Assembly: GCA_033816765.1 (NCBI GenBank)
Contig: CM066297.1
Coordinates: 1,730,573 to 1,794,572, forward strand
Source of the DNA: Nothopassalora personata
Taxonomy: Eukaryota > Ascomycota > Dothideomycetes > Mycosphaerellales > Mycosphaerellaceae
Reading direction: 5' to 3'
DNA length: 64,000 nucleotides
Of the stretch, positions 39,416-54,418 are shown one piece after another (position 1 is the stretch's first letter; each line of letters begins with the position of its first letter). A model generated the notes under the pieces. The model saw nothing but the letters and a program-made list of their open reading frames with translations, had not been told where the DNA came from and did no database searches. The translations under genes and the position numbers were made by a program.

Positions 39416-42344
39416 ATGGCATACAAAGCCGATTACAAGACGACCTTTGAGGCCAGCAGAGTAATACAGCCCATCTATACGGGTGGCGCAGTGTCGCTCA
39501 GCGAAGATGGCAGGATTCTGGCTTCGACGATTGGCGAGGAAGCTCTTCTTACAGACCTGAACACTGGGGCACATCTGGCACGCATCGAAGGCGTAAGTGC
39601 TGTGCAATGCCGTCTCGTACACCAGGACTGACTGTTGACCAAGTGGGTAGGATGGCGAACCTCTTACGACTCTCACAATCACACCTGATGCATCGTATTT
39701 GATACTATGCTCACGATCACTCTCCATGCGCGTATATGCGCTACATGTCTCCGATGTGGACGAAAGCATAGATGCGAAGCTTGTGCGGAAACTCAAGCCA
39801 CATACGACGCCTGTGGTGGTACTTGCGACAGATGCGACCAGCGCCCTGTTGGCTACTGGTGGCGCCGATGGTGTAGTCAAGGTCTGGGACATTCGAGGTG
39901 GATTCGCGACACATACCTTTCACGGGCACAGCGGCGTCATCTCAGCATTGCACTTCTTCCAGGTCGATCCGGATGCCGAGCAGCAATTGAGCAAGAGCAA
40001 GAAGAGGAAGAGCAAGCAGAAGAACGAAGAGGCGGAACCTGTGCAAGACGAGGCAACGGCAGGGTACAGGTTGGCCTCGGGAGGCGAGGATGGCCGCGTC
40101 AGAGTCTGGGACTTGCACAAGAGGAGGAGCGCCGCAAACCTGGAATCGCATGTTTCGGTGGTGAGGAGTCTGGACTATTCACCGGAGCAGAAACTGTTGC
40201 TTTCGGCCAGCAGAGACAAGACGGCGATACTGTGGGACTCGCAAACATGGCAGGTTGCATCCACCGTGGCGGTATTAGAGACTGTGGAGAAGGCAGGCTT
40301 TCTAGAGCAAGGACATCTCATCTACACTGGCGGCGAGACTGCGAGGTTACGAATCTGGAGCGTCCAAGGCGGGAATGAGGTCACGGAAGAGCAAGAGCCA
40401 GGCGCGGAGATTGAGGGCATACTAGACGTTCTACATCACTCAAGTCTCCCTTGTCTCGTGGCGGTTCATGCGGATCAGACTCTGGTGTTGCGATCACTGG
40501 CAGGACTCTCCAAGAGCAGCAAGTCATCTAGTCAGATACCGCCATTACCCTTATCACGGCGCATCAGTGGTACACACGACGAAATCATCGATCTCGCGTA
40601 CATCGGTCGAGATCGCAACTTGCTAGCTCTGGCTACAAACTTGGAGGACATCCGACTGATCGCGCTGGACACCAATGATCCTTCAACACCATACTTCGGT
40701 GCCGACATAGCGCTTCTCAAAGGACATTCCGACATCATCATCACGATAGACACAGACTGGTCGGGCCACTGGTTGGCAACAGGCGCAAAGGACAATACTG
40801 CCAGACTGTGGCGCCTGGACCCAGCGAACAACTCTTACACATGCTACGCAACATTCACAGGTCACGCAGAAAGTATTGGCGCTGTCGCATTACCTTCTGC
40901 AGCACCTCAAGCCGGTTCGAAAGAATATGATAGACCACTGGAACATCCACCCAAGTTCTTGATCACTGGCAGTCAAGACAAGACTGTGAAGCGATGGGAC
41001 ATCGGTAGTCAGTCGGGCAAAGTGCCGCGGGCCGCGTACACGAGGAAGGCGCATGACAAGGACATCAACGCCGTCGAGACTTCACATTCTACCACTGCGC
41101 CACTGTTCGCATCCGCATCGCAGGATCGGACCGTCAGGATATGGGATGTCGAATCTGGTGAGGCGGTTGGTGTGCTGCGTGGTCACAAGCGTGGTGTCTG
41201 GACCGTGGCTTTCTCTCCGCCAACGATGCCGGCACTTACCACTACCGGCGAGGGCGGCGCCGCGAGTAGTGCCAAGGGAATGGTTGTGACTGGAAGTGGT
41301 GACAAGACTGTCAAGATTTGGAGTCTGACGGACTACAGCTGCTTGCGGACATTCGAGGGTCACGCGAACAGCGTCTTGAAAGTGGTATGGCTACCTCCAC
41401 CCTCAAAGGGAGGGAAGGACAGACGAGGCGTGCAAGTTGCAAGCGCCGCTGGTGATGGGCTGGTCAAAGTCTGGGACGCACAAAGCAGTAAGTGCGCGGC
41501 AACGTTAGACAACCACATTGACCGTGTCTGGGCTCTGGCTGTCAAACCTACTGCCACAAACGACAGGAAGGACAACGCCGTCGAGGAGGAGGGAGAGGAG
41601 GTAGAGGACACAATCGAGTCATCTCTCGAGCTGGTATCAGGATCTGCAGACAGCACGCTCACCTTCTGGCTGGACACCACGGCATCAACAGCACAAGAGG
41701 CTACTTCGAAAGCGACTGCCCGGATCGAGCAAGATCAGGAACTGCAAAACCACATCCGATCGAATAACTTCCGAGAAGCTATCGTGCTAGCCCTGCAACT
41801 GAACCATCCAAAGCGACTACTCGAGCTCTTCAGCACAGTGGTCGACGGGCCCCAGGAAGCAGGCAGTCTCACAGGCCGGATAGCAGTCGATGAAGTTCTT
41901 GCGTCACTGAGTGAAGGGCAAATTTGGAGCCTGCTGCGCCGCATACGAGACTGGAACGCCAACGGTCGAACACACCACGTCGCACAACGAGTGCTTTACG
42001 CTCTACTCCGGACATTTCCGAAGGAGAAGATCATGGCTTTGAACCGCAGGCGGAAGACTGCGGCGGCAGATACAGAGGAAGCACTGGCCGGCGCCATGGC
42101 GGAGCTCAGCACGAAAGACAAGGCACAAAGCAAGGAGAGTGTCAGAGATGTGGTTGATGCGTTGAAAGCGTATACTGAGAAGCACTATGATAGACTGGTC
42201 AAGACGAGCGAGGAGAGGTTCGTGCTGCTGTGGGCGCTGAACCAGATGGACGATGTCGCCGCGCCTGTTGGAAGTCTGACGAACAGGGTCAATGGTCATC
42301 CAGAGGATCATGACGAGGATATCCTCATGCTAGACGGGGCATGA
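39416..42344 (+). CDS. UTP13: Utp13-like U3 snoRNP WD40 protein
   Basis: Two exons: 39416-39592 and 39651-42344. The 58-bp intron has donor GTAAGT, branch CTGAC and acceptor GTAG. Predicted product 956 aa. N-terminal 'VSLSEDG' and, after the junction, 'TLTITPDASYLILCSRSLS' fit the first WD repeats of Utp13/TBL3. Many further WD40 repeats (about 90-680, with WD dipeptides such as 'VKVWD') form tandem propellers. The C-terminal 'NHIRSNNFREAIVLALQLNHPKRL' segment begins the Utp13 domain. The protein works in the nucleolus in the small-subunit processome, which assembles on 35S pre-rRNA. A Lys/Glu-rich insert lies near residue 165. The gene starts only about 300 bp from RIPed repeat DNA. Confidence 0.88.
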
Positions 42345-42808
42345 GAACAGCGCGCTCGCTGTCTCAATATCGTCTTGTTCTCCGCGCCATGCCAAGAGCT
42401 CATCAAACCGATAGCCAGGTTACCTAAGCAGGCTCAGACTCGCTGCTGGAATTGCTTGAGAGTGCGGGGAGAGCGGGCACTGGAGATTGGGCCAATCACA
42501 GCGACCCGACGCCAATCCGCGCAGCGAGTCTAAGACCAAATAGTGTGAACATAACTACAGTATTCCGTTTGATCTCAGACGCTTCGCCAAGGCTCGCTGT
42601 GAGCGGACCAGCCCGATTGGTTACATTGCTCGCTGAGGTAATAGCCAGGCATTCATATTGCTCTTCCCATACCACGCCCCGCCGCCATCAACATCATTCT
42701 CCAGACGTACTTCAAGCATAATCCGGAAACATCATAACGTACGCTGCTCGTCGCGGTCATTGTTAAAAATTGGAACACGAGACTGACAGGAACGCGTCAG
42801 ACTCTACC
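42345..42808 (+). other. Intergenic, nothing recognised
   Basis: 464 bp between UTP13 and a decayed gene. Small ORFs here show no family features. It presumably holds the UTP13 3' end. Confidence 0.6.
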
Positions 42809-43437
42809 ATGACGCGTAAGTGTCACCTACCACCCGTCACTTTGTGTATTGTTGACTGACGTGCATATAGCTGACATCACGGATGGCGGCAATGTTAGCA
42901 AGACCAAGACTACAGCAGAGCAGACACCAAAAGATCAATTGGCAAAGCTCAATCCTACATCGTGAAGCAATTAATAGCGCTCCCTTGGGTGTGCTTCAGC
43001 AGCTGTTGCTTGACATCGTAGACAAGAACGACGAAGCTCGAGCGCAGGCCGGTACATATCTACTAACGCCCAGCGATGTGGGCGGCATGAAGCGCAAGGC
43101 CTAACAAACCTGCATCAACTGCGACAAAGACTACAGCGTTAGCGACAATGCTGAGGATGCCTGTGGGTATCATGACGGTACGTCAATCAATCTCTACTCG
43201 CGTATAATCGCTAACAGGAGATAAGGCAAGCCGGACGTAGATTATTCGGACGACTTCTGGGCTGATCATCCAGAGGGATTTGGTGAACCTGAGGACCTGG
43301 TCGATGAGCTGGACTATGTTGGGGGTTTCGCGTGGATTTGTTGCGGGCAAAAATACGAGACTGCTGGATGTATCAAGAGGCGGCATAGGTCTGAGATCGC
43401 CACGGAGAGACAAATAACAAGAATAAGATGGATGTAG
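42809..43437 (+). pseudogene. Decayed gene of a small fungal cysteine/histidine-rich protein
   Basis: Possible exons 42809-42815, 42871-43177 and 43226-43437. Donors GTAAGT and GTACGT are good and the second intron is 48 bp. Readable parts: 'DQLAKLNPTS', then in another frame 'SAPLGVLQQLLLDIV', then after a TAA at 43102 'QTCINCDKDYSVSDN' and 'ACGYHDG'. The last exon reads 'KPDVDYSDDFWADHPEGF' and 'ICCGQKYETAGC'. The C-x2-C...YH-x-G...FWADH...CC pattern is a conserved ascomycete hypothetical family, as I recall it. One frameshift near 42965 and one in-frame TAA break the gene, unless unusual splicing removes both. Confidence 0.5.
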
Positions 43438-43934
43438 CAAGCGTGATGGCATGATGGAAGGACGATGAATCGGGGGAAAGATCAGGTCGAGTTATGATGT
43501 GCTCAGGAATGAGGCGGCGAATGGCGCGATTATTAGATTCTCTACGCACGGAAGACAGCGCTCTGAAGCACCCTCTGGACGACTCGGCCTCTCGGATCTC
43601 CCGCTGTACTAGGTCGGAGTTGCCAAGACATCAACCCCGAGTGTCGCGAACTCCGTATAATCCTTTAAGGGCCAGCTATAAGACCTTCTTACACACCCGT
43701 CATTGGTCAGCATGCTTGGCGTCCATCCTCTCTGGACGCCACACTGTGGAAGGCGCACGGACCAGATAGGGTTGCTTAGAAATGACTTCGAGCCAAGACA
43801 TTGACTGGAAGCAGATCAGTGTGCAGAGATGACGTACAAAACGCGAGGTCGCGTACGCCAATGGTGCTCGATATCATCGACATTGCTCCAGCAAGGACCA
43901 ACAGCCAGGGCACAAACGATCAATCCCATCCACA
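43438..43934 (+). other. Intergenic, nothing recognised
   Basis: About 500 bp. Small ORFs without conserved features. Probably contains the promoter of the NmrA-like gene. Confidence 0.6.
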
Positions 43935-44973
43935 ATGCCGGATAAGAAACTCCTCGTAGTCATTGGAGCCATAGGCGTCCAGGGCAGTTCCGTCATCAAT
44001 CATTTCCTCAGCGAGGAGCCCAACTACCATCTTCGAGGCCTCACACGCAACACGACATCAGCCAAGGCGAAAGCTCTCGCCGCAAAAGGCGTCGAAATGG
44101 TCCAAGCCGACCTCAACGACCCCGTGTCCATCAGAGCCTCTTTCGAGGGAGCTCACGCGATCTTTGCATACACAGACCACTCTTACTCCACTGAAGCCGA
44201 AGCCTTGTTCTCCACGGGTACTCACCCCTCCATCGCATCTGCCGCAGGCGCAATCGAAGTGCAGCAAGGCCAAACCATCGCGGATCTCGCCGCACAAGTT
44301 CCGACTCTTGCACGCCTCGTCTGGAGCGCCACACCCAGCGCAAAGCTCCGCAGCATCGGCAAATTCCAGGAAATCTACGAGCTCGACGCGAAAGCTGAAG
44401 TGACGGAGTACATGTACTCCCACCCAGGACTCAAAGACAAAATCAGCACCGTCAACCCCTCCGTTTTTGCAGACGTACTGCTGCGATACCCTATGCTTCT
44501 CGGTTCTTTTACCAAAACCTCGGACGGGGTGTACAGACTCCGCAACGCTTATGGCATGACTGCGAAAGTGCCTTGGGTCGATTTGCCCTCCGTCTTCGGC
44601 AGTTATGTCTCTGCGCTGTTACGTGCTCCTGCAGGAATTAATGTTGCCGCCATCTCTGGCTTGCTGAGCTACAACGACGTCGTTGGGATTATCGAGGAGA
44701 GCTTGAAGATCAGGATCCAGCTTGGAAAAAGTCTCAGTGGAGACGATGGTGGAAGAAGCGGGCGACGAGATGGGTGGACTAATCGAGGAGGCGGTGGAGT
44801 TGATGCAGTTCGTTGAGGGGTTGGAGTTTGAGACGCCGAAGAGTCTGGAAGGCAAGGAGGCGAAGATGATCAGTGCGGAGGCGTTTGAACAGAAGGCGGG
44901 ACTGGAAGTGAAACGTGGAGACGTTGAGAAGGTTATGAGGGGGTTGGATTGGAAAGTGGTTTTGGAGGCGTGA
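43935..44973 (+). CDS. NmrA-like NAD(P)-binding protein (apparent frameshift)
   Basis: From ATG 43935. An N-terminal Rossmann motif G-x2-G-x-Q-G ('VIGAIGVQGSSV', residues about 9-20) is followed by 'LRGLTRN' and 'VEMVQADLND', typical of NmrA/HSCARG-type atypical short-chain dehydrogenases that bind NAD(P) and often act as redox sensors. The frame is open to 44816, but the natural C-terminus continues in the +1 frame from about 44726 to the TGA at 44973 ('EAGDEMGGLIEEAVELM...'). One extra base near the GGAAAAAG run at 44725-44733 would explain this. Either a recent frameshift mutation or a sequence error. Role in this organism unknown. Confidence 0.65.
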
Positions 44974-45127
44974 GCAAAGGCTGCAGATACTGAAGTTTGG
45001 TGTATGCTTAAAAGCTCGTATATGGTAATTACTGGATGCATCGAGCGCAAGAACGAAGAGAGACAGACCAAAGAGCATACAAAAGTTCCAATTCGAAACA
45101 AATCATACCGTTCATACTCCAAGCAAA

Positions 45128-47722
<2,595 letters not shown>

Positions 47723-48293
47723 TTTCGGTGAGTGTGATGGATGGTGTCAAGGTGTTGCTGTCTACGGTCGTGAAGTGTTACGATAAAACTCTAGAATGGC
47801 GAGCAGCACTTTTCTTCGACCCATCTTGGGTCTTTGCTGCTTGCAGAGCATGCCGCATTTCTTTGAAGTCCAAGCTGACGAATCCGGCGATTGACGTTTC
47901 GATGCTTGCGAACAAAGAGGTATGCATACCTTGAGGATGCTTCCCCTTGTTCATTAGCATGTTCCTGGAGTTACGTTGCTGCGGCGTCCGTGGAATGCGA
48001 CAGCCCTCACAAAGCCATTGTCCGCTGGCAGGCCAACACAAGCAATGCCAAGCATATCACATCATGCACTGCTACCGAGAGCGGCCAAAGACTCAAGATT
48101 TCTTGTATACAATCGGAAAGTGTCTAAAAGTCCATCAACCCAGGGGAATCTTATCTCGCTCATACGCCATCAAAAGTACAGTGCATTGCTTGCTGGAAAT
48201 GCAACACGGCAGCACACAAAGTAGACATTACATAGTAGCCGCTTCTTTGACCTTTGTGCGCAAGCGCCGAAGCGATCGCTTGGCACGCAGTAG
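47723..48293. other. Intergenic between two minus-strand genes, nothing recognised
   Basis: 571 bp holding the promoter side of the poly-Asp gene and the 3' end of the kinase gene. Short ORFs on both strands lack family features. Confidence 0.6.
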
Positions 48294-51123
48294 TCATACC
48301 GCCGAAGACTTCTGACTCTCCTTCTCAAGTTCTTCCGCTTCTTTCTTTTCTCCTTCAAGATCGAGCTTGGCCAGTGCCTCGGCAGTGAGAGGTACACCAG
48401 CTGTTCCGGACACGCGACCGCCTGCATTTCCCTGGGGGCTGTCATCTTGACCTGGCATTGGACTGAGCGGACTGACAGGCTCGGTGTCTACACCTAGCCC
48501 GCCATCATCTGATGGAAAATCAGTGGCATTGAGCTTCAATTCAGGACCGAATTGGTCGATGTCTTCATATTCCTCCATGTCTTCTTCGTCCTCTTCTTCA
48601 TCTTCTTCGGTCAGGCCAGGCATCATCTCGGCACTTGGACGGCCCTGCACGCTTGCTGACCTGCTTCCAGATGGATTACCTCCACGGCCATGTGGCGAGC
48701 TGTTCATAGGGCCTTTGAACACAGAGCGCTTCCGACGAGCAAAGACCGGCATCCCCGGTGAAGATGGCAGTGGCAATGAACCGAAAGCACTTTTACCTTC
48801 CACACCTAGGGTGGGAAGTGAGCCAATGTCTGAGGGTGGCGGTCGTCTCTGAAATCGCAAGCCAGCAGGCAAAGTGCCAGTCGTTGGTGTCGATGGTAAC
48901 ACTTTGACAGAGCTATGTGGCGACCTGCCAAGCTTGGACCCAGATGCTGAAGAAAAGCCCGAGGGCGACGCTATCGAATTACTAGATGTGCTGGAAGCTT
49001 TCGAATGTGTATGTTGGTGGCCAGGCTGATGCTGATACGTGCTCCGAATTGAAGAGACTGAGGATGATGTGGACTTGCGGCCACGAGGCCCAGAAGTTCT
49101 TCGATAAGATGAATGAGGCGTGAGCGTATGCGGACTAAGACTGGTCGGCTTCGCTCGCGCACTCGCTGCGCTGCCTGTTGAGGATGTGGTGTTGATCCGA
49201 GGCCGTGCACGTAGGGTCTGTCTGGTCTCCAGATCCGATACTTGCGCATGACTGAGGCCTCGTGCTTGGGCTATGGGACCGGACGACCGGCGCCGCAGAT
49301 CACGAAGGTCGCCGTGCTCCTGCCGGACCTTACCATTTGGCAGGTTTTTGGCGCTTGCACTGCCTTTCTTCTTCTCGTCCCCTTCGCCAGGTGATTTCGA
49401 GCGTTTCAGAGGGCCTTCTTTGAAGAAGTGCTTGACCCATGCCAACTGCTGCCTGAGTGGTGTGGGATAGAACTTGGCCCGTTTGCGCTGTGGTGGCGGC
49501 ACATACGATGGGCTAAGCAGATCCGGGTTGTTCGTAACGACTCGCAGCATGCTTTGACTACCTCTCGAAGCAGCACGAGTCCGTGCCGTGCGTGCTCGGT
49601 TTAGCTGGTGGCCGTAATCCTTAGGTGGCGGCGGCGGCCGACTCCGTGACCTGCTGGCAGAGTGCCTGGCCTCGCTCGTCTTTGGTCTCGGCTTCGGCTG
49701 ACCTTCTGGCGTCGGTGAATTCGTTTCTGTGACCCTGGGCAGGTCTGGCGCCTGCAGTGTACTAACATGGCCATTAGCACGCTCCATCCGCCTGCCGCGC
49801 GAGCGCGGAGAGTCGCCGATGGCATGCTCTACTCCCTCGTGTATTTCCCCAAGGTTGCTCTGCGCCAGTAGCCTGCCACTAGCAGCGCTCAGTCGCCGGA
49901 TGGACTTGGCTTCAGCTTCTCGCTCCTTCCGCTTTCGCTCGCGGCGCCGCTCTTTCCGTTGCTCTTTGTCCAGCAGTAACGCCCACCAGCCCGATAGCGA
50001 GTCGCATCTTTGTGCTAGGACATGTTCGATGACCATGTCGATATCCACTCCGGCACTCTTCATCCGTCGAAGGACGTCTTTCTCCAGCTGCGTCGTGAAG
50101 GGTGGTGGCTGTTGCAGCTTGAGGATTTCCTGCTGTTGCGGCGCGTGGTCTGCAAGCCATGGATCTTTCAGGATGTCGCCAAGGCAGGGCCTTAGCAAAG
50201 GCCGTTTGGAGAGCAGCTTTCGGATCAAGTCTCTCGCTGGCGCGGGCACATGGTCCGGGAAATGGACATCTTCAATCAAGATCTTGGCCTTGGTGGACCC
50301 ATCGTCGTCCTCGTCGAATGGCAGCTCTCCACACAGCAGCGCGTAGAGTATGACACCCAAGCTCCAGACATCCACCTTCTCGCCTGCGTACTTCTCTCCG
50401 CGCAGCATCTCGGGTGCGCTGTAGGCGATCGTGCCACACCACGTCTGCAGATAGCTCGTTGACCCCTGGTACTCTCGTGTGAAGCCGAAGTCCACCAGCT
50501 TCACATTCTGGACCTTGTCCAGCAGGATATTCTCCAGCTTCAGATCCCGATGGACGCATCCCTTGTTGTGCACATAGCTGACGGCGCCCACGAGCTGTGT
50601 GAAGATGCGCTGAACCTGAGCCGGCTCCATGCGGCCATGTTGGAGGAGGAAGTTGTACAGCTCATCGCCGGGGCAGTACTCCAACACGAGCCAGACCAGG
50701 CTCTCGGTCACGATGACCTCGTACAGGCGCGCAATGTGCGGGTGGAGGAACTGGCGATGGTGGTGGATCTCGCGGGCCAGGTTGGCATCGTCCTTCTTGG
50801 CCGACTTGAGGACGACCTTGGAGCCATTGGTGAGCTTATGCGATGCAAGGTAGACCTTTCCGAAGCTGCCCTTGCCAATGAGGCGGCCGAGGGTGTAGTT
50901 GCCGACGGTGTGGAGATCGGGGGAGGAGAACTCGGTGAGGAGGGACTGGTACGAATTCGCAAGCTGAACGGCTGTGGTCAGTATGTTTCGGGGGGAGATA
51001 CTGGCGCCGTGCCATGTAGAAACTACTTAGCCCGGGGTTACGCGTGGGAGTGGGAGGGAGTGTGTGTACTTTGTTTCGTTGCTCTTGCGCTTCGTACTCG
51101 GCCTGTGTCCTGGCCGGTGGCAT
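48294..51123 (-). CDS. Kin4/Frk1-like serine/threonine protein kinase
   Basis: Two exons on the minus strand: 51123-51070 (18 codons) and 50963-48294. The 106-bp intron has donor GTACAC, branch ACTGAC and acceptor TTCAG. Product 907 aa. This junction puts 'MPPARTQAEYEAQEQRNK' in frame with 'LANSYQSLLTEF' and restores the glycine loop 'GKGSFGKVY' (about 47-55). Catalytic 'HRDLKLEN' is at about 156, DFG at about 176 and 'SAPEM' in the P+1 region. A long Ser/Pro/Arg-rich tail (about 370-880) and an acidic 'EEDEEEDEEDMEEYED' stretch follow. The kinase domain is closest, from memory, to yeast Kin4/Frk1, which act in the spindle position checkpoint. That role here is inference. Confidence 0.82.
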
Positions 51124-51209
51124 TGACCGCGACGATTCTCTCTCTCTCTAGCAAGCCTCTTGACGTTGTTTCGCCCGACGTGCACCGACTCGATGTCTCT
51201 ACCGCGGCG

Positions 51210-51245
<36 letters not shown>

Positions 51246-53245
51246 GCCGTGTTGCAATGGCTGCTGCAATGGGATGTCGGCCGGGGGCGATTCGCGTGGC
51301 TGAGCTGGCGCATTCGTGCCTACGACTTCTCGGTGTGCGCTGTGCGGTGCGGAGCGTTTCTTCTAGCTTCGACATATGGCAGCAGGAATATTCAGCGGTG
51401 GATTGGCAGGTGAGAGTGCAGATGGTGCCCTGAATCACGCCGTTGCACGTCTCTCTCCCGGAGAACAGTGACCATTGGTCATTGTGGTTGATCGGCGCAA
51501 GCTTGCTGGATCCAACCTTGGAGCATCCTCACAACTCAGGCAACGAGATACCTCAGGATACCTCAGAGAAGTACTTCTAGCAACGTCACTCCTCTCCTGA
51601 CCTTTCATCACGCCTTGTCTACACGAAACGCGCCACAGAGCTCGTATGCTATGCTATGAGCAGTTCGACGAGCAGATTGGTGGGCTGAAGCATGCCGAGC
51701 CCGACCGAAGACGCTTGCAGACACCCGAGAGAGATGCGTGGGCAACACCACCGCGTCGATGCAGGAACACCGTCGTTGGCTAGGTCAAGAACGACAGTCA
51801 TGTCAACCTCAATACAGTCTTCCACCTAACTTGGGCCTCGGGTGATGCTGGAGATGAAGCACACAGCTACGCTTCACCATTGACGCTGTCACCGTTGCTA
51901 TGGTCAAGAGATATGATTGGTAGAACACGGAGCATGGTCTCTCGACAACATCACTCATGGTTGGTCTGCTGTTTCATGACGAAGCTCCTAATTTTTGACT
52001 TCTACAGCTAGATCATAGTGTTGCAGGTCCCAATTCTCGGAGACATCATTCTATCTTCACTCCAGCTGTCTCCCTCCACAGGCCACCGTGAAGATGTGTG
52101 GCGATTATCTTCGCGACGGAGGACGAATTTCGAGAGCTGACGGAAGCTAATCGATTCGAGGCTCGGGAGCTTAATCCACATCAATTGAAGACATGCTATG
52201 TTGCTGCCTCAGGAGAATACATGAAGCCGACGAGTTTGGACTCTCGAGATTTGCTGTCTGGGACTAGGACGCCAGCACCAAGCGCTACGCACATAGCTTA
52301 GGCGTCCATTCAAGGCCGGAACTGCGAATGATCACAAGACTAGCCGTGTAAGTCCAAGGAACAAATTGCAGACATTGTCAAGGCGGGCTTTGTTGCACAT
52401 ACGGACCAAGGCGGTGGTCATGCGCCTGGATCACTGCAGTGAACACAAAGACCAAAATGGTAATCACAGAAGAGTGAAATCTTGCATACACGGAAAACTG
52501 TGGTGACAGAACTGTAGAGTGGACTGTCGTCGACAATATCAACCACTGGACCTGATTGTTGCTCCAATCGATGGGATGTTCCAGATTACTCGGCGGAAAA
52601 TGCTTGGCATGGTACATGATACATACTCTTGTGGAGATACCTTTGAGGGCTACATGAGACATTTAGTCAAGATCCGAGACAGGAAGAGTCGCCGTTAGGA
52701 GACGTGTTATTGTTAATCGTTGGGCCAAAGCGGTGCATGCATGGATGGAGAGTGGAGACTAGTCGACATCCCCGAAGTTGGCGCCATCATTCAGCGGCCC
52801 GGCGTCAACACAGTCACGTGCTCATCGCGAATACAGTAAATACAACATGACGACTAGGATGTCAGCAGTACGCGTTGCAACGCTTTCGACATTTCCATCC
52901 ACGGAAAGAACCAATCACTTTCAACAGAAGTTCCTGGCCAAATGGCGAGCCAGACTTGGCAGATGCCATCACCTTGACCGATGAATTCCCGCGCCAGTTC
53001 TCACCGGAGATATGGCGTCCCCAAGGAGATTGTACAAAGATGGAACTTGTACCAACGCGATGCTGTTCCAAGATCACCCTGGCGTCGATCATGTGCTCAA
53101 ATACTGTACCCTTCTTCTTTTTCTATCGCTCTCAGGGCAAGTCGCCGCTTTGTAATGAAACTTCAAGAAAATCGAGGCAGTTGACCAGGAATCTGAACGA
53201 CGAGGCCCCATTACCCGCCGGAATCACCTTCTCTTGAACACGAAG
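51124..53245. other. Intergenic, 2.1 kb, no supportable gene
   Basis: It contains a (CGT)n microsatellite and the divergent promoter space between the kinase and the desaturase. ORFs of up to 120 codons (for example 52875-53237) show no recognisable domain and no codon context I would trust. Confidence 0.5.
51211..51244 (+). repeat. (CGT)n microsatellite upstream of the kinase gene
   Basis: About 11 units starting about 90 bp upstream of the kinase ATG (minus-strand gene), so probably in its 5' UTR or promoter. Confidence 0.9.
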
Positions 53246-54418
53246 ATGGACCAAAAAATTTCATTACAACGCCTGCGAGATGCGATACCAAAGAGATGCT
53301 TTCGACCCTCTCCGCTGAGATCCAGTCTTCACATCATCACAGATGTGATTTTGTCCGGGAGTCTCGCAGGTCTTGCTCTCTACTTCGTCCCCCAAATCGA
53401 GTCTTGGACCCTCCGTGTTGCTTTATGGATGGGCTACGGCTACCTCCAAGGCTTGATCTTTACCGGCATCTGGATCTTGGCCCACGAATGCGGACACCAA
53501 GCCCTCTTCCAGAGCAACTTCGTCAACGATGTCCTTGGCTTCTCGTTGCATAGCGTCATCCTAGTCCCATACTTCTCCTGGAAATACACGCACGCCCGCC
53601 ACCATCGATATCACAACCACATGGAAAAGGACACTGCATTCGTTCCAAACCGTAAGGGAGAGCAGACCTGGTCCATGAAGTTCGCGCAACTCAACAAGAA
53701 TGCAGAAGATGCGCCGTTAGTCTCAGCAATCATGCTTGCTGCGCACCAACTACTCGGATGGCAGACGTATGTAATGAGCTATGCGTCGGGTGGCACTTGC
53801 TCGACACCGCGACCATCCAATGGAGGGGCGTTTGATAGAAGTCATCTCAACCCAGCCGCTTGTCTCTGGAATTCTTCTCAACGCTTCTACATTGCGCTGT
53901 CGACCTTGGGAATATTGGCCACGGGAACGGCACTTTACTTCATAGGGCAAAGCATCGGCTTCCAGCATCTGGTAATGCTGTACTTCGTCCCATACCTCTG
54001 GCTCAACAACTGGATCATCGCCATTACCTATCTCCACCACACGCACAAGGACGTGCCTCACTTCGATAATGATGGCTGGACGTACGTCGATGGTGCGCTG
54101 GGGACTGTGGATCGGCCATTCGGGTTCGTGGGGAAGCATCTCTTCCATGGGATTATTGATTTTCACGTCATTCATCATTTGTTCCCGTAAGTTTGAAGAA
54201 GTTTGAAACCCCGTCGCTAGCTTGATGTGTGCTGACTTGTTGGCAGGTCCATCCCATTCTATTACGCCGAAGAGGCTACCAAGGCAATCAAGGAGGATCT
54301 TGGTGCAAGGTATCGAACAGATAACACGCCCTTCTGGCTGGCGCTTTGGAGGACGTTCCGGTCTTGTCAGGTTGTGGCGCCGCAGAAGGGCACGCCGGGG
54401 ATCTTGACTTGGGAGTAA
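53246..54418 (+). CDS. Delta-12 (oleate) fatty acid desaturase
   Basis: Exons 53246-54186 and 54247-54418. The 60-bp intron (donor GTAAGT, acceptor GGCAG) interrupts the codon after the third histidine box. Product 370 aa from ATG 53246. Three His boxes: HECGH (80-84), HARHH (116-120) and HVIHH (307-311), with hydrophobic segments between them, characterise membrane di-iron desaturases of the ER. Family resemblance is to fungal Fad2-type enzymes, which convert oleoyl to linoleoyl chains using cytochrome b5. At 370 aa it is shorter than typical fungal Fad2 (about 400-480), lacking much of the N-terminus, so it may be a divergent paralog or have an unrecognised upstream exon. Confidence 0.85.

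Noticed and set aside
50550..51413. 287-codon plus-strand ORF opposite the kinase N-terminus
   Set aside because: Antisense shadow of a GC-rich kinase domain plus its upstream region; no family features.
52875..53237. Possible upstream exon of the desaturase
   Set aside because: The frame shows no desaturase N-terminal similarity and no convincing donor joining it to 53246.
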